In this document: one piece after another, positions 1 to 12,251 of the stretch | Position numbering within the stretch: the stretch's first letter is position 1 | Layout of the letters: every line of letters begins with the position of its first letter | NCBI GenBank assembly: GCA_019096065.1 | Contig: JAGUCH010000007.1 | Location: 4,548,501-4,612,500, forward strand | Length of the DNA: 64,000 nt | Source: Paracyclopina nana | Lineage: Eukaryota > Arthropoda > Copepoda > Cyclopoida > Cyclopettidae | Direction of reading: 5' to 3' | Position numbers and translations under genes: made by a program | The notes under the pieces: model-generated | Databases searched by the model: none | Seen by the model: only the letters and a program-made list of their open reading frames with translations | Told to the model about the DNA's origin: nothing

Positions 1-3000
1 CCTTGATTTTCAATGGAAATTTGGTAAGCCCTGAAAGATTCCCTGACACCACCATTGTCTGCAATATTTTCTCCCTGGGTATTTTTACCATTGACCTGAG
101 AGTGAAACTAATATTGTCAGTATTGAAGCATCAGCCAATAATGTTCATAGTACGAACGTGGGAGTTGTTTCCCAGGTCAGGAATAAGCTCATTCACTGTG
201 TAATTTCCGTATTGGTCAATGAAGCACTGAGCCTTGTCAGTAAAGGCTTGAATTGTCTCATCTGACCACCAAGGCTGAGCATTTCCGTTTCCGTCGTATT
301 GGCGCCCTTGATCATCAAAGCCATGGGTGATTTCGTGTCCAATTACGACTCCAATGGCTCCGTAATTCAAGTACCTTCGTGTTAAAATATAGCAAGGATC
401 ATGAATACTTTCAATGGAATTGATTTTCTTCTAGCCCACTTTTATCATCAAAATGCTACGGATACTGTTATTTGCGTAAAAGTAACATGGCTGACTTTAG
501 TCCAATTTTAGATAGCAAAGAGCAATTAAATTACATACCACTATACTTTTAAGTAAGTTACTTTCTAATAGCAGAACCAAGCCAAAAAGAAACACAAAGC
601 AAATTCCAAAATAGAATTGCTTTTAAAAGAAGATCTGTAGATAGACAGCTTCCAAAAATACAACTCACCTTGGGTAAGAAGGCGCAAAGGCAAAAAATGG
701 TGGTTGGAGGATTCCAGCAGGAAAAGCTGAATAATGTTTGATGGAAGCAATTTAAATTACCATTTTACTAATAATGAAACTTCTGCTGCTTACAAATCGA
801 ATTATGATTGGGAGAGTAGAAAGCATTCACAATGGCTGGAACTGTGATCCATCTGAAAATAAACGAGCTATGAGCTACAGCATAATTAATAAGATGCTAA
901 ACTCACTCATCTCTTGCTGGAGTTTTTCTCAAAGACTCCAACTCTTTCTTTGATACCCATTCTTTGACACCAACAATGTTAGACAAATGAGTTTGTAAAG
1001 TTGGCTCTCGAATCTGAAAAATCAATTCTGATAACTAATCTGGAGATAATTTGAGAGCTAGGGCTGCCATCCAATATTTCCACTCCTACAGCTAGATACT
1101 AATATTCCCATAAGAGCTACTATAAATAGCCTTGTGGAACGTACTACAAAAATAAGCCTTGGCTATGTTTTCCAGTTTTCACGCTTGGCACATACTTATA
1201 CAGTCTGACCGTTCAAAATTGGACGGTACGGTATTCTAAACTTTTTGTCACATATTCAAGAAATACAGGACTTTTAAATGATAAAGTTGGAAAGATTGAG
1301 CCTTTTTCCATCTTTTTGTAAAAGTAGAAAAAATCAATTTAAAGAGGATAAAACCGGGAAAATTCAATTTTCCCAAGGTAACCCAGAAAATTGTCACGAA
1401 AATACTGATGCATTATTTATTTTTTGCTGTCATTCGGAATTCACAATAATATTTTTTATTTTGTCAGAAAACAAAAAAGATATCCAAAGGTTCAAGCTTT
1501 CCAACGATACCCATTAAGCCTCAAAATTCATGAATTCAGAACACAAACTTTTGATTCCCGCACCGTCCAATTTTGAACGGTCAGACGGTATATACATAAG
1601 CTCAGTCTCAAGATTTAGTTTGTTGAGGCTGAAAAAGTGAACAAAGCCACTGAATACGCGGGTTTACGGGGCGCGACCTGTTTGTTATTGTTTTCACGCT
1701 CTCAACAGCTGACTGAGAGTGAGCCATTCATTTTAGGGTTTGACCTAATTTTTAAGAGCTGTTTTTAAGCATAAGAAATAGTTTTTGCTTTCAAAATACT
1801 GGACATTTATGAGCATGAAAATAAAAGTAACATAAATCATCTGAACATATGGGGTTTAGAGAAGCTTGTGCTAATGCTCTAATAAGATCAACTGCTAGCA
1901 GTATCAGACATGTGCATGTCCCCATCAATCATGTCACCTCGTCCTAATTTTTTCCATATAGTGCTACCTTAAGTAAATGCTGTACTACATGCAATGAACT
2001 GTAGCGTATGCGCATATGCATCACTCCTACACATGTATTAAGATGGATAGCTTTGAATTATGCAGACTAAATGATAGCATGACCCATTCATTGATTGTAA
2101 GCTAGTATTTAGAGGAAGTAAACAACTTACACCACTGAAGTAGTTGTCAACTTCAACAGCATCTTCAAGAAAGTCAGGATATCCCAAAAGGCTAACTATG
2201 GCATCTGCCTTTTCCTTGGCTTTCACCTAAATAGAAAAGTTGACTTTTAAGGCATGTTGACCTCCTTGCTTTGAGCATAATAAGGTAGGTAAATCCCTTG
2301 CTCAACTTTGAGACATGCAATTTAGAATCAGGGTTGCCATCATAATCTCTGAGGCCAAAATTTAACCATACCTGGGTATCAGCATCCATCCATGCAGATT
2401 CTCCCACCAATTCTTTAAAGGCAAAAATCATGTTGTCCACAAGAGTGTCAGCCTAGAGCAATCAGATTAGAGGATTTTGACCAAGGAAATGCTGTGCTTA
2501 CTCTGTCTTTGGCAGCTTCATCAAAGTAATCCAGAATGTATTTGTGACCAACGGCCATTCCAAATCCTGTGTACTCACTGCTTGCTTTGCTTACGCATTT
2601 ATTCCATCTAAACATTTAATCGAAATAGTTTTGAAAAGCATGCTGTATTTTGCTTGGAATATTACAAAAAATCTGACAGATGGTGTACTGCATGTGAAAG
2701 CAATTAGAGGATACATGAAAGGTATGCAGAAATGAGATAGTAGAAAAAAACTAGCAATTAGGATGTGTGCAGCTTCTAAGTAATTAGGCATTTCAAAAAA
2801 GTGCTAATAAATACCTTGGTAAAGGCTCTGAGGTTCCTTGTAAGGTTGAAGTGAACTTGAATGCAGCATCAACCAATTCAGCTGGTCCCTCATCCGCCAA
2901 TGACATCAAAGCCCTCCAAAAGACGTAATCGGCTGAAAATAGCGGTGACAAATTCGAGTACAAATCAGCCATTGAAGGCATGGTCATGTTTTTTACCTTG

Positions 3001-6000
3001 GACATTTTCAGGTGTAGCAATCAAAACTGGGAGCAAAGCATCGAAAAATTCGGGCTCTCTCACAATGATTTTCTCCTCATTGTTGATAGTCACGCTGGTA
3101 TCCTTGAAGACCTCCTCAAAGTAGCCAGCCCAATTGATCTAAATACATATTATGCTTATTAGGATACATGATTGATGTGGAAACAGAAGGATGTACCGGG
3201 TATTTTTCGGCCAGAGAAGCAAACGTGTAAGGGTTATACATTTCCGTGGTATTTCGGCGATCTTCCTCAGGCACAGAGAACTGTAAGAAATAAAAAACTA
3301 TATATTCTTGGCATACACTGATTAAGTGCAAGGTACGTTCAAGATTGTTTTTGAGGGATCCCTTCTAATTATTTCAGTGTAAAGATAATAGGGCGTTCCC
3401 ATATTGAACTGTTAGTGAAGTTAAGTTAGGTAAAAAGTTAAGTTTAGTTCAATTCCGTTCCCAGATATTTGTGTAGGTAGAACTTAACTTAGCTTAATTT
3501 TATGTAGTACTAGCTTGCTTGCCTAGCTAAGTTCAGTTGCCAAACTGAACTGCAAAAAGTCTTCTCTTATGTGTAGTAGCTGAAGCTTGCTTAATTGAGA
3601 AAAGCTGACTTTGCTCATCAGCTGCTGATGTACATCGCGAGAACTAAAATCAACCACGATATGTAATCGATTTCTTAACGAAAAAAAGGGAAAAGTTCTC
3701 GTGGGGCAACCTTACTGGATCTGTTAAGTTCAGCTTGTTCTAGCCAAGTTCGGTTCGTTTTAGCCATGTTCAGTTGACCGCTGAGCTGACTTTGCTCATC
3801 AGCTGCTGATGTACATCGCGTTGGCGTGTCAGCTCAGCGGTCAACTGAACATGGCTAAAACGAACCGAACTAGGCTAGAACAAGCTGAACTTAACAGATC
3901 CAGTAAGGTTGCCCCACGAGAACTTTTCCCTTTTTTTCGTTAAGAAATCGATTACATATCGTGGTTGATTTTAGTTCTCGATGATTACTTGTCGCGGTAG
4001 CAAATCGGTGACGTAATTCAATGCTATTTTAGCAAGGTAACTTGACTAAAAATTGGAATAAGGGATCGCCCTAACTAACTTAATTATAAGGCTCATTAGC
4101 GATGAACTCGAATTAACTACACTACCTTATGAGTGAGTATGACGCACATGATAAATCATTTTAGCGGTCAATGATTGCAGCCTAATTTCAGAAATCGAAA
4201 GGTAGGCAATAAATTAATGAGGTTTTAAAAAGCTTACTCGAGCCAACCACGTCTCAAACTCGACCACGTGTTGCACACTCTCCTTCAATCTTTCCTCGGA
4301 TACATTTTCACCCAAGCCTCTGTTTTAGAGAAGAAAAGCAATTTGTGAGAATTAGAGTGTGTTTAGGTTGTTTGTGGGCATGCTTAGCATTTGTTGTAGA
4401 ACGTACTACTTTACCTCGTGATGGCCAAAGCTGTCTCAAACATGAATGTTTTGTAGGCCTCGATGTATTTTCCGAAATTGTCAGTATCCAAATACATGTC
4501 TCGAGGTAAGGCCAGGTCTGGTTGATCCAGCTAAAAGCAGTTGAGATTGAAAAGCAATCACAAATACCCACGCCCGATTTAAAATATGATAATATAGTCA
4601 TAACTGGAGAACAGCAGATAAATGTGGGCAAGGGTACAAAACTTACGTAGATCACGTTGTGAGAGACGTCAAAATCATCCAAATACACAAAGGCTGTCAC
4701 CACAAAGGCAGAATTAAGCCTCCTCCTTAGAAAGAAAGGCAAAAGGCCATAATTATAACACTTGCTACTAATTAGTGCAGATGGTATAAAGGGCCTACAC
4801 TCACGTTTCTCCAACATAAGGTCACATGGAAAAGTCAAATCAACCTTGACTCATTACGCTTTTCTGTGCATGTATCGTATGACAATTATGATAGCACTTT
4901 TAAAGCAGATCTTTGTTAAGCTACCTTGCAAGCCTCTAGGGTACTATGATTTTATGGTATTTTGCCCCAACCTACTTTAGTACATAATATTAGTACTAAC
5001 TCAATTCAATGAAAAAATCATGAATCATGCAAAGTACAAAGAACTGACTTTTGTTACGAAAGATTGATGGATCTGGTCCATTTTTCCTATAAATGTCTAT
5101 CTTGAACAATCTAATTATGATTGCGCAGTGTATGTAGAGCAGAAGATCCAGTTTTCATGAAAAAGGTATAAAATTGCTTCAGTAAGTAATTTCAATTACC
5201 TTGCAGCTCCTATGGCTCTCTCTAATGAAAACAGACTTTCATTCCAGGCATTTTGCACCATGGGCCAACCTCCAAACTGAGATGAACCTCGGGCCAATTC
5301 AAGGAATGGCTCAAGTCCCACCTCTTCAATAGCAGCTGGAAAATGGAAAAATAACACAATTATAAGATACCATCAGACCACAACTAAAATAGTTGAGTGT
5401 TCTTCAGGAAATTGAGCTAAAAAAAAAAAGCACGAATCACGAGTGATCCTAAGAAGTAATTGACTTTTAATCAGATTGCCCTAAAGGCATATAAAGTTCA
5501 AAGCTACCAGATTATACCAGACTGAAGAAGGCGTTATTATTTGACTTACTTGTGTTTCTGCATGCATTGTAATGATCCTTCAAATATCCCACTGATTTTG
5601 GATCTCCTTCAGCTTCAGGACTCTCCACAATCTCTAATAAGGATTTGTCTCGGTAAAGTGCAATGATTTTTAATTTATTGCTTGATGCTACTTCTGACTG
5701 CTTTGTCCACGGCGTCTCTCAGCTCATAGAATTTTCCCCAGCGTGACTTTCCCTCTGGTATCTCATTATTGGCAATCCACCCACCACAGGAGAACTGATA
5801 GAAATTCTAAACAAGAAACTCATTTTGTAATACAAGGGCTTCATTCTTCAATTCATTCATCTCTATTTTTACCTGGCAAGGATCCGCAGTTTGGTCCATA
5901 GAGGAAATTATGTTTGCAGCTGGGTTGAAAAAGACACATTTTTTTTTACTTTTCATTTGTACTTTTGAGAAAGTAAGGAATTTTACCAGCAGTTGTGCAG

Positions 6001-7847
6001 GCTTCTGTAATGCAAACATCTTCATCTTGCCCAAAGATTGTTTCTTTTCCGTCTACAAAATAAACAAGTTTAAATTGGGCAAAAGGGCATGAAAGGCTGG
6101 TATACCTATACCATTTGGGCTGTTACGGTTTTTTAAGGCGTAAAAGGAGCCACCAGCCATCAAAACCACACCACAAACTCCCAAGGCAACCAAAAGGCCT
6201 TTTTCTAGGCCAGTTCTGGCATTCCAAAAGCCACCATGGGACCTGGAATTTTATGACACAATCTATTTATTTAACCAGCAATAACTGTTGTATGCCTTTC
6301 ATTCTCAGACCTTTCTTTGTGATTTGCCAAAGAAACATTTATTTTGACTTTTTTGCAGCTTAGCTTCAAGATCTGCAGGCCAGCAATTGTAAATGTAGTG
6401 CCAAACCCATAAATTAGCTGACTTGATAAATCCTACATTTTGCATTGAAACCAAAGCCTGGGATTGATTGAAGTGAAGATAGATTTGAAAGAAATACTTA
6501 GACAAGCTGTACTTTCATGCATTTCCCTTCTTTCTTTTAGAAAAAGATGAGCAAGCCAATTTAGAGTACTTAGTGTTAATAACTAGCTACGCTACAATCA
6601 CACAATTGTTAATAGATCTAGTTAAAACTACTGTATCTTTTTTTGCCTTTCATTACGCTTCCGAGGTAACTTAAACCTGAGGTTAGAATTAGTTACCGAG
6701 CTTTTATCTCAAAATAACTAGAACTGTTTCAATTGTTACGATGCTCATCCCGAGATAAAGATTAACTTATCCTGAAATGGCGAAAAATGAACTCAACTTA
6801 CTAAAAATCGAGAAGAAAGAGACTGAATGTCGTAAATTCGCTAGTTTCACAACAGCTTGCCTTCAATGCCGAAATAATGACCCTTTTTTATGTTTTTCGA
6901 TCAGAATCTTTCGAAAAATGCCGTATTCTGGCAAAACAAAAACAAACCAGCGACCACTGGTAGCTCTGCTCCGTCAAAATCATAACAAAACAACTTCAAA
7001 GTGCGGGGTTTTTTTGGTGAGTTTTTCAAGAAGCAAAATTGCTTCATCGCACAGTAGGGTCACTCCTAATAAAAAAGTCGCATCATTGAAAAGTATGTAA
7101 AAATGCACCGTAACTTCAAGAATGCCAAAAATTGGCATTACTTAGGTAATTCCCATTCTAAATCATAGGAAAGTTATTCTAAAGCTAGAAAAATGTAAAG
7201 AAATTAGGTTTTTAGGCATCCAATTGCCTAAATTGATCAAAAACACCCCAATTTTAATAGAAATAGCCACAAGTTTGGTTTGCAAAAACTCCTCCAAATC
7301 TCATAAGTATGTGGATATATGAACACAACAGGGGTACTAAATTATTCCAAGGTGTCCTACTGAAGTTTTTTGGAAAGCATCTTTGAGGAATTCTGAAGTC
7401 CAAGGGATCTATAGGCACATATGATTTTTTTCTGATTTTCTTGCAGCCTTTTGGCATAGAGTTTCATTGACAAAATCTGAGTATGATAAAATAAAATCTC
7501 TGAAGATAACATTTTAGTAGCCCAAAAACATCAAGGAAGTCAATTTTGAAGTATTAGCATCAATTTAGAGCCGAATTAGTGATGCCCTTTTTCGCACAAT
7601 TTTCAATGAAAACGATGCGACTTTTTTGTTAGAAGTGACCCTTCTGTGCATCGTTGACATTTTCAGCTTAAGCTTGTAATGCATATGGGCTTATCGTGGA
7701 ACTGCATCATGATTTGGGCTATATTTTACTTTACCTTCTTTGAGGCCTCTGTTCCTCCGCATCCTCAGATTTGGCTAAAATCTCTGGAGGAGTCATGATA
7801 TTCTCTTCTAATGGAACTTCTGACCAACTGATTTGATTATCAGGCAT
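1..7847 (-). CDS. Neprilysin-like M13 zinc metallopeptidase (3' end missing)
   Basis: Type II membrane endopeptidase that trims small extracellular peptides. I see 21 coding exons with closing phases: 7735-7847, 6112-6242, 5987-6052, 5873-5919, 5692-5806, 5550-5648, 5200-5335, 4647-4725, 4415-4530, 4238-4319, 3197-3280, 2997-3138, 2815-2932, 2502-2607, 2372-2452, 2131-2226, 907-1013, 794-852, 669-726, 158-374 and 1-95, giving about 716 residues. The start is ATG 7847. A membrane segment lies near residues 53-74, followed by the typical ectodomain opening (CITEACTTA). NAFY is at 582-585, the zinc motif HEITH at 625-629, and ENIAD at 693-697 supplies the third zinc ligand and catalytic Asp. Family members run about 750 residues, so roughly 60 C-terminal residues lie beyond the left edge. 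The 5692/5648 junction is the least certain. The start lies only about 130 bp downstream of the stop of the receptor gene on the same strand, so its promoter is either very short or further upstream. Confidence 0.93.
1201..1588. mobile_element. Non-autonomous TA-flanked MITE (Tc1/mariner-like)
   Basis: Inverted terminal repeats of about 30 bp (left begins CAGTCTGACCGTTCAAAATT, right is its near-exact reverse complement ending at 1588) are flanked by TATA on the left and TATATA on the right, fitting a TA target duplication. The interior is AT-rich and has no transposase; the 79-codon open frame inside looks random. It sits in an intron of the neprilysin-like gene. The superfamily is inferred from the TA flank and the CAGT start. 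Confidence 0.75.
3391..4071. mobile_element. Foldback element with outer imperfect TIRs and inner hairpin
   Basis: The outer ends are inverted relative to each other (GGGCGTTCCC at 3391; GGGATCGCCC ending at 4071), the similarity decays inwards over about 40 bp, and both ends abut TA. Inside lies the long hairpin 3638-3980. No coding capacity is visible. It lies wholly in the intron between the neprilysin exons 4238-4319 and 3197-3280. The outer boundaries are less certain than the inner hairpin. Confidence 0.55.
3638..3980. repeat. Long near-perfect inverted repeat (153-bp arms, 37-bp loop)
   Basis: Left arm 3638-3790 pairs with right arm 3828-3980; I found a single mismatch (within the CCAAG/CCTAG stretch). 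A 37-bp sequence at 3603-3639, just left of the left arm, is repeated exactly at 3784-3820 across the arm/loop boundary. The order is therefore X, arm, X, a few bases, inverted arm. A minus-strand pre-mRNA of the host gene would carry this as a 153-bp RNA duplex. Confidence 0.92.
6243..7734. other. Intron 1 of the neprilysin-like gene
   Basis: A 1.5-kb intron bounded by good splice sites (donor at 7734, acceptor at 6243). It contains several A/T-rich stretches and a 107-codon plus-strand open frame (6777-7100) without recognisable features. I see no repeat or RNA gene in it. Confidence 0.6.
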
Positions 7848-7959
7848 CTCACTGACATCAGTTATAAGCTTTTCAAAAGGTCAACTACTAAAGCTTATCG
7901 TAAATTCATTATTCTTATGAAATGCACACACAAGTATCTCACATAGAACGCGCGCAGAT

Positions 7960-7969
7960 TTTATTTATT
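7960..7969 (-). promoter_or_regulatory. Overlapping AATAAA polyadenylation signals of the receptor gene
   Basis: On the minus strand two overlapping AATAAA hexamers occur 7-16 nt beyond the stop codon of the NPF receptor-like gene, just before a GC-rich tract. This implies a very short 3' UTR and separates this gene from the neprilysin-like start at 7847. Confidence 0.65.
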
Positions 7970-7975
7970 TAGCAG

Positions 7976-10900
7976 CTATACAAAAGACGTCAGAGCTTGT
8001 TGCTCTTGAGGATGCTCAAGATCTTCGGGGTCCAATTTTTTATCAATTGTTAGGGTGACTTTGGCCTCAAGCCTCATGCAGCATCTTTTTTTAACAGATG
8101 GCTGGTGCTTGATCACTCTAGTTGAATTATGGCTGATTCTTTTCAGGTGGACTTTGTCATTGTTGCCAGCATTGGGAGAGCTACTTGTTGGAGTCGCCGA
8201 CGAGGAGCAGAAGAAGACAAGCCTGAAAGACAATGATAATTATTACCTAACACCTAAGAAGCTTTGCAGAGTCATTCCCCACTAAATACTGAATAACCCT
8301 TGAGAGGCTTTTCTTTTAAAACTGGTGGACTTAGTAATTGCTTAAAGCCTCCACTTTCTTTCACATTTTTTAAGCAGGAACAAAAGCAAAGAGCTTATAG
8401 AGAACTTTATCCATGCTTGTTAATAGTTGGATGAGTACGTTCTGCTTAAGAGTAGAGTGATAATGGAAATGTTAAACGACTTTTATGTTCGGTTGGAATA
8501 TTTCTCCTTGGTTTTCCAAAAAGAACAAGTGCCTTTGAATAGTGCATTGAAGACTTTTTGCTTACGAAGGCAGAAAAAGGGGGCTTTTACGCCCTAATCC
8601 TGATGATACAACTACAACACGATGTTGTAAATGTCCTATTAGCAGCATCATGCATCAATCATCATTATATAATAATTAGCTTGCATGTGACAACGTTGCA
8701 CGTACTCAAGCTACGTGTAAATGATGTGCATAAAGAGAATTCAGTTCGATGCTACATTTGCACTAGAATCTACTGTATCTATTTAGTGCTTTTTTTGGTG
8801 TTTTTGCAAAATTGTGTGAGATAGGCAAACTTACTTGGCAATATTTTGAAATTCATCTCTGAATGCTTCATTGAACCATCCATACAGAATTGGATTTGAG
8901 AAAGCAGAAGACATCCCAATCAAATGGCAAATTGCAAAACAAATGCGACTTGCTTGCTCACTCTGCAAAAAGAAATGCAATATTGCTGGCTTGCAAGTGA
9001 TTAATTAAATTAAGGGAAATTCCTCACATACCTCAAAGATATTGTGAATGTCCAAAGTGATGTTGAGCATGTTGAGTGGAAACCAGGATAATGCAAAGAC
9101 AACCACAATAGACACCAACAAAGCGTGTGTCCTGCTTTGCTTTTTGATTTTCTCCCTCAATCTGTTGTTTTGCAATTGTAGCACAACATCTTCACTGTTG
9201 GCTTTGAGGTCCTAAGAGAAAAGAAGCCATTTTCATTTGATGCCAGGAAAACGCAAACAAGAATGTAAGAGTTAATGCTGCAATCTCAAGATGCAGGATC
9301 GAGGGAAAAGAGAAAGCAACAAATTCGAGGCCCTTAAAAGAAGCTCAAAGATTTGATCTCATCAGTAAATTGGGCTGCAAGCAAAAGCAAAACTTGCTCA
9401 AAGCCAACGTATATACCTGTATTTACTAGTGAAAATAGCAACATTTTTCTGCGAAAATCCTAATTTGGCTAAATATTGCGTTTGCTGGCTTTCTACTTTT
9501 TTCCAAGACTTTTGTTAATGTTTATGTTGCAAAAACTGAGCTTTAAAGCCCGACAGCAACCAACTTCCTACTGAGCTTCCTTTTAGAGTTGTGAGAGGAA
9601 ATTGCACGTTTTTTGCACATGTCTGCTTATTTTGACCATTTAAAAAACAGAATGTTTTTTCTTAGCATTGGATGGTAACTAGCCACTCGGAGACAAGGAA
9701 TCATGCTTCATAGACTGGTAAAGTACAACTCTGAGTGTACCACCATAAAATCATTATGGCAGAAGAACTTTTTTAGGTCTTGTTACAATTGTGGCAAATA
9801 GCATGAAAAGACCCTATGTATCTAACATTTTGGAAAGCTTCAGCTAATAAAAAAAACCAGACCATAAGCAGCACTACATAAATCTTGGATTTTCAGCAGC
9901 ACCACAAATTGGGTGAAAATCTAAGTTTTCAAGGGCTCACCTCTAGTACATAAATCTGAGAGGTTTTTTATGGTGCAATATTTTATAGTTACCTTTTTTT
10001 GAGTACTTTTGGGGCAATCCTTGTTGCTGCCAGACTGGTTTGAAGAGCATTCCAATTCTCCATTATTTGCCTCACATGCCAATGGGGTTGCAGGCAAGGG
10101 TGGAGTGCCCATTTTGGCCACAGTGAGTGGTCCACCTTTTTCAATAGCTTTGGCTTTGTTCATATCAGGACATGAAGCCTTTCTTGTGGCGGGAGCAGCA
10201 GTTTGGCTCCACGAGGGCAACTTTTGGAGCTTCTGCTTGATTGCGTGATGAGCCCAGCTAATCAGTGTGATTGGCAAGATGAACTTGAAAAAAGTACACT
10301 CTATTTAATCTGATTAACTAAATTCCTAAATACACCTATATAAGTACCTGCACAACAAGCGAGAAACAGGAGAAAACCAGTCTGCCCTTTTCATATTGGC
10401 CCCACTCTTCAGCACAATACGCAATGGAGGAGTCTCCAATGATTTTCACCACTGGCTCTGGCATGGGAATCACTTTCAAGTTCATGGCGAAGAAGAGGGG
10501 GAATGACAGGAGGATTGACATTGTCCAAACCACAACCAACGAGATGATGGCTGAAGAAAGCTTCTGTGGCGAACGATTGGTGGCAGAGTACACTATAATC
10601 TTGTATCTAATGGAATACAAATGAGAGGTTCAGCCAAGAATTCTTTACAATCACAGAAGTTTCATAAAGCTATATGAATGCTTACTTTAGAGCGCGAGTG
10701 AAAAGGCGCGCGAGTGAGAAAGCGCGCGAGTGAAAAGGCGCGCGAGTATTCATCTTTCATTTTTGCTATGCTCTGTTAACTTAAGGCGCATTTTTTGATA
10801 TCGTAGAATGGGAGCTTCTTCACTTCTAACGTACCTGTCAATAGCAATTCCAGTGATTGTCAGGGTGGATACAAATGTGATGCACACCGGCCCCATTGCT

Positions 10901-12251
10901 GACAGATGACATAACCATTGAGCCTTTGGGCCCATCCAACGTTTGAACAAGATCTCGACAAGAGTCAGAGGACTGACAATTGTGCACAGAAACAAATCAC
11001 TGATGGCCAAGTTCACGATTAGGATGTTGTTCACCTGAGTTAAATAACACAGTTTTTACACACTGGTTAGGAATTGGTAATAATTCAATATTCAGGCAAC
11101 TTTCTTCCCTTTGGGGGCGTTCGAAGTTTGAATTGTTTTTGAGTCAGAAGTTGAGGCGAAACTTTTTGCATATAAAAACGCGAAGAATGAAACTTTGGAG
11201 AAGAACAAACGATAAGCAGCAGGAGATACATATCTTTTAAAGTACTCAAGTTTGCCAATTTTTTTCTATCAAAAAATGGAAACTTTTGAAATTGCATATG
11301 AAATAAGAAAGGCCAACTTTGGGTTCACTTTACGCGGTACAAACTGTCAAAGTTTCTATACTGCAGAAAACAGCATGCTAGTATGTATCTTTTTCTAGTG
11401 TATTATAAGTATATTTCTATATTTGCAGCAGCTAGACGAGAAATAGGGTGAGCAGCTAGCTCCTTTCATATGCATATCATGATCGTTTTTATGTGGGTTA
11501 CCTTGCGCATGTTCGGCGACTTGAGCACAGCAATGATGACAAGTACATTTCCAAGCACACTGCCTATGATCATCAGGGCATAGAGAGTCACCAAAGTGTA
11601 AAACACTGGGTCTGACACAGCTTGGTTGTCAATGATATCCTGCAAATAATAAGATCAACATTATGGCTGTACCATTTCCCAAATTAGGCATATCCCCATC
11701 TTTGGTGGAAATAATGCACCACTTTCTTCTTTGTTTTAGCTAGGTAAGCTAGGTTTCTGAGGAAACTTGATGCCATTTTCCTTCTTTCCTTTTTCGGGAG
11801 AATGAAGGCTTTTTGAAGCCTTTTAGGATGGTGGTAGTAATATCACAAATGTGATGGATGTACAAAGAAAGGTTTGCTACTTACAAGGCTAATGCAGCAT
11901 TATTTAATGTGTGTTGACAGCTAAAAAATAGTGGCATCATTCACGAACAAAATAACCCTTCAGTCAAGATATTCATTGCCTCCAAATGTTAGCAAAGCAT
12001 TTTTAGGCTTTGAAAAAGTGCCAAAAAACCCTGCTTTTTTGGCATCAAATCAGTTACTTTTGGCATATCAACAGATTCTTATTTTCCTGATTGACCAAAG
12101 GAGTGTGCCAAAAATCCCCACAAATAAAGGTAATAATTACCTGAAGAATTGGTGGCAAAGCTGGCCTGAGAGACTCATTTTGTCTGGCATTGATGCCTTC
12201 TTCTTCCAATGAGTAATTATTGGGCTTGCTAAGGTTAGTGGAACTTTTCAT
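7976..12251 (-). CDS. Neuropeptide F receptor-like class A GPCR
   Basis: Seven-helix receptor resembling insect NPF (NPY-family) receptors. Eight coding exons close in phase: 12141-12251, 11502-11639, 10835-11034, 10348-10606, 9993-10283, 9032-9211, 8835-8962 and 7976-8222, giving 517 aa. The 37-residue first exon has NYS and NES glycosylation sequons. Landmarks: GN in TM1 (67-68), LAxSD in TM2 (D96), the TM3 cysteine C125, DRY at 149-151, an ECL2 segment YCAEEW typical of NPF receptors, SWFP in TM6 (375-378), and ICHLIGMSSAFSNPILYGW in TM7 with NPxxY at 416-420. Intracellular loop 3 is long, about 100 residues. The C-terminal tail is rich in Ser and Lys. The CWxP position reads SWFP, as in some NPF receptors. 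It probably couples to Gi; this is inferred from the family. A related NPY-type receptor subfamily is possible. Confidence 0.92.
10692..10747. repeat. 16-bp GC-rich minisatellite
   Basis: About three and a half copies of GCGCGCGAGTGAAAAG (one copy has GAGAAA) lie in the intron between exons 10835-11034 and 10348-10606 of the NPF receptor-like gene. The alternating CGCG content contrasts strongly with the AT-rich intron. Confidence 0.85.

Noticed and set aside
6777-7100. 107-codon plus-strand frame in the neprilysin intron
   Set aside because: Antisense to the intron, no domain, and composition like the surrounding intron.
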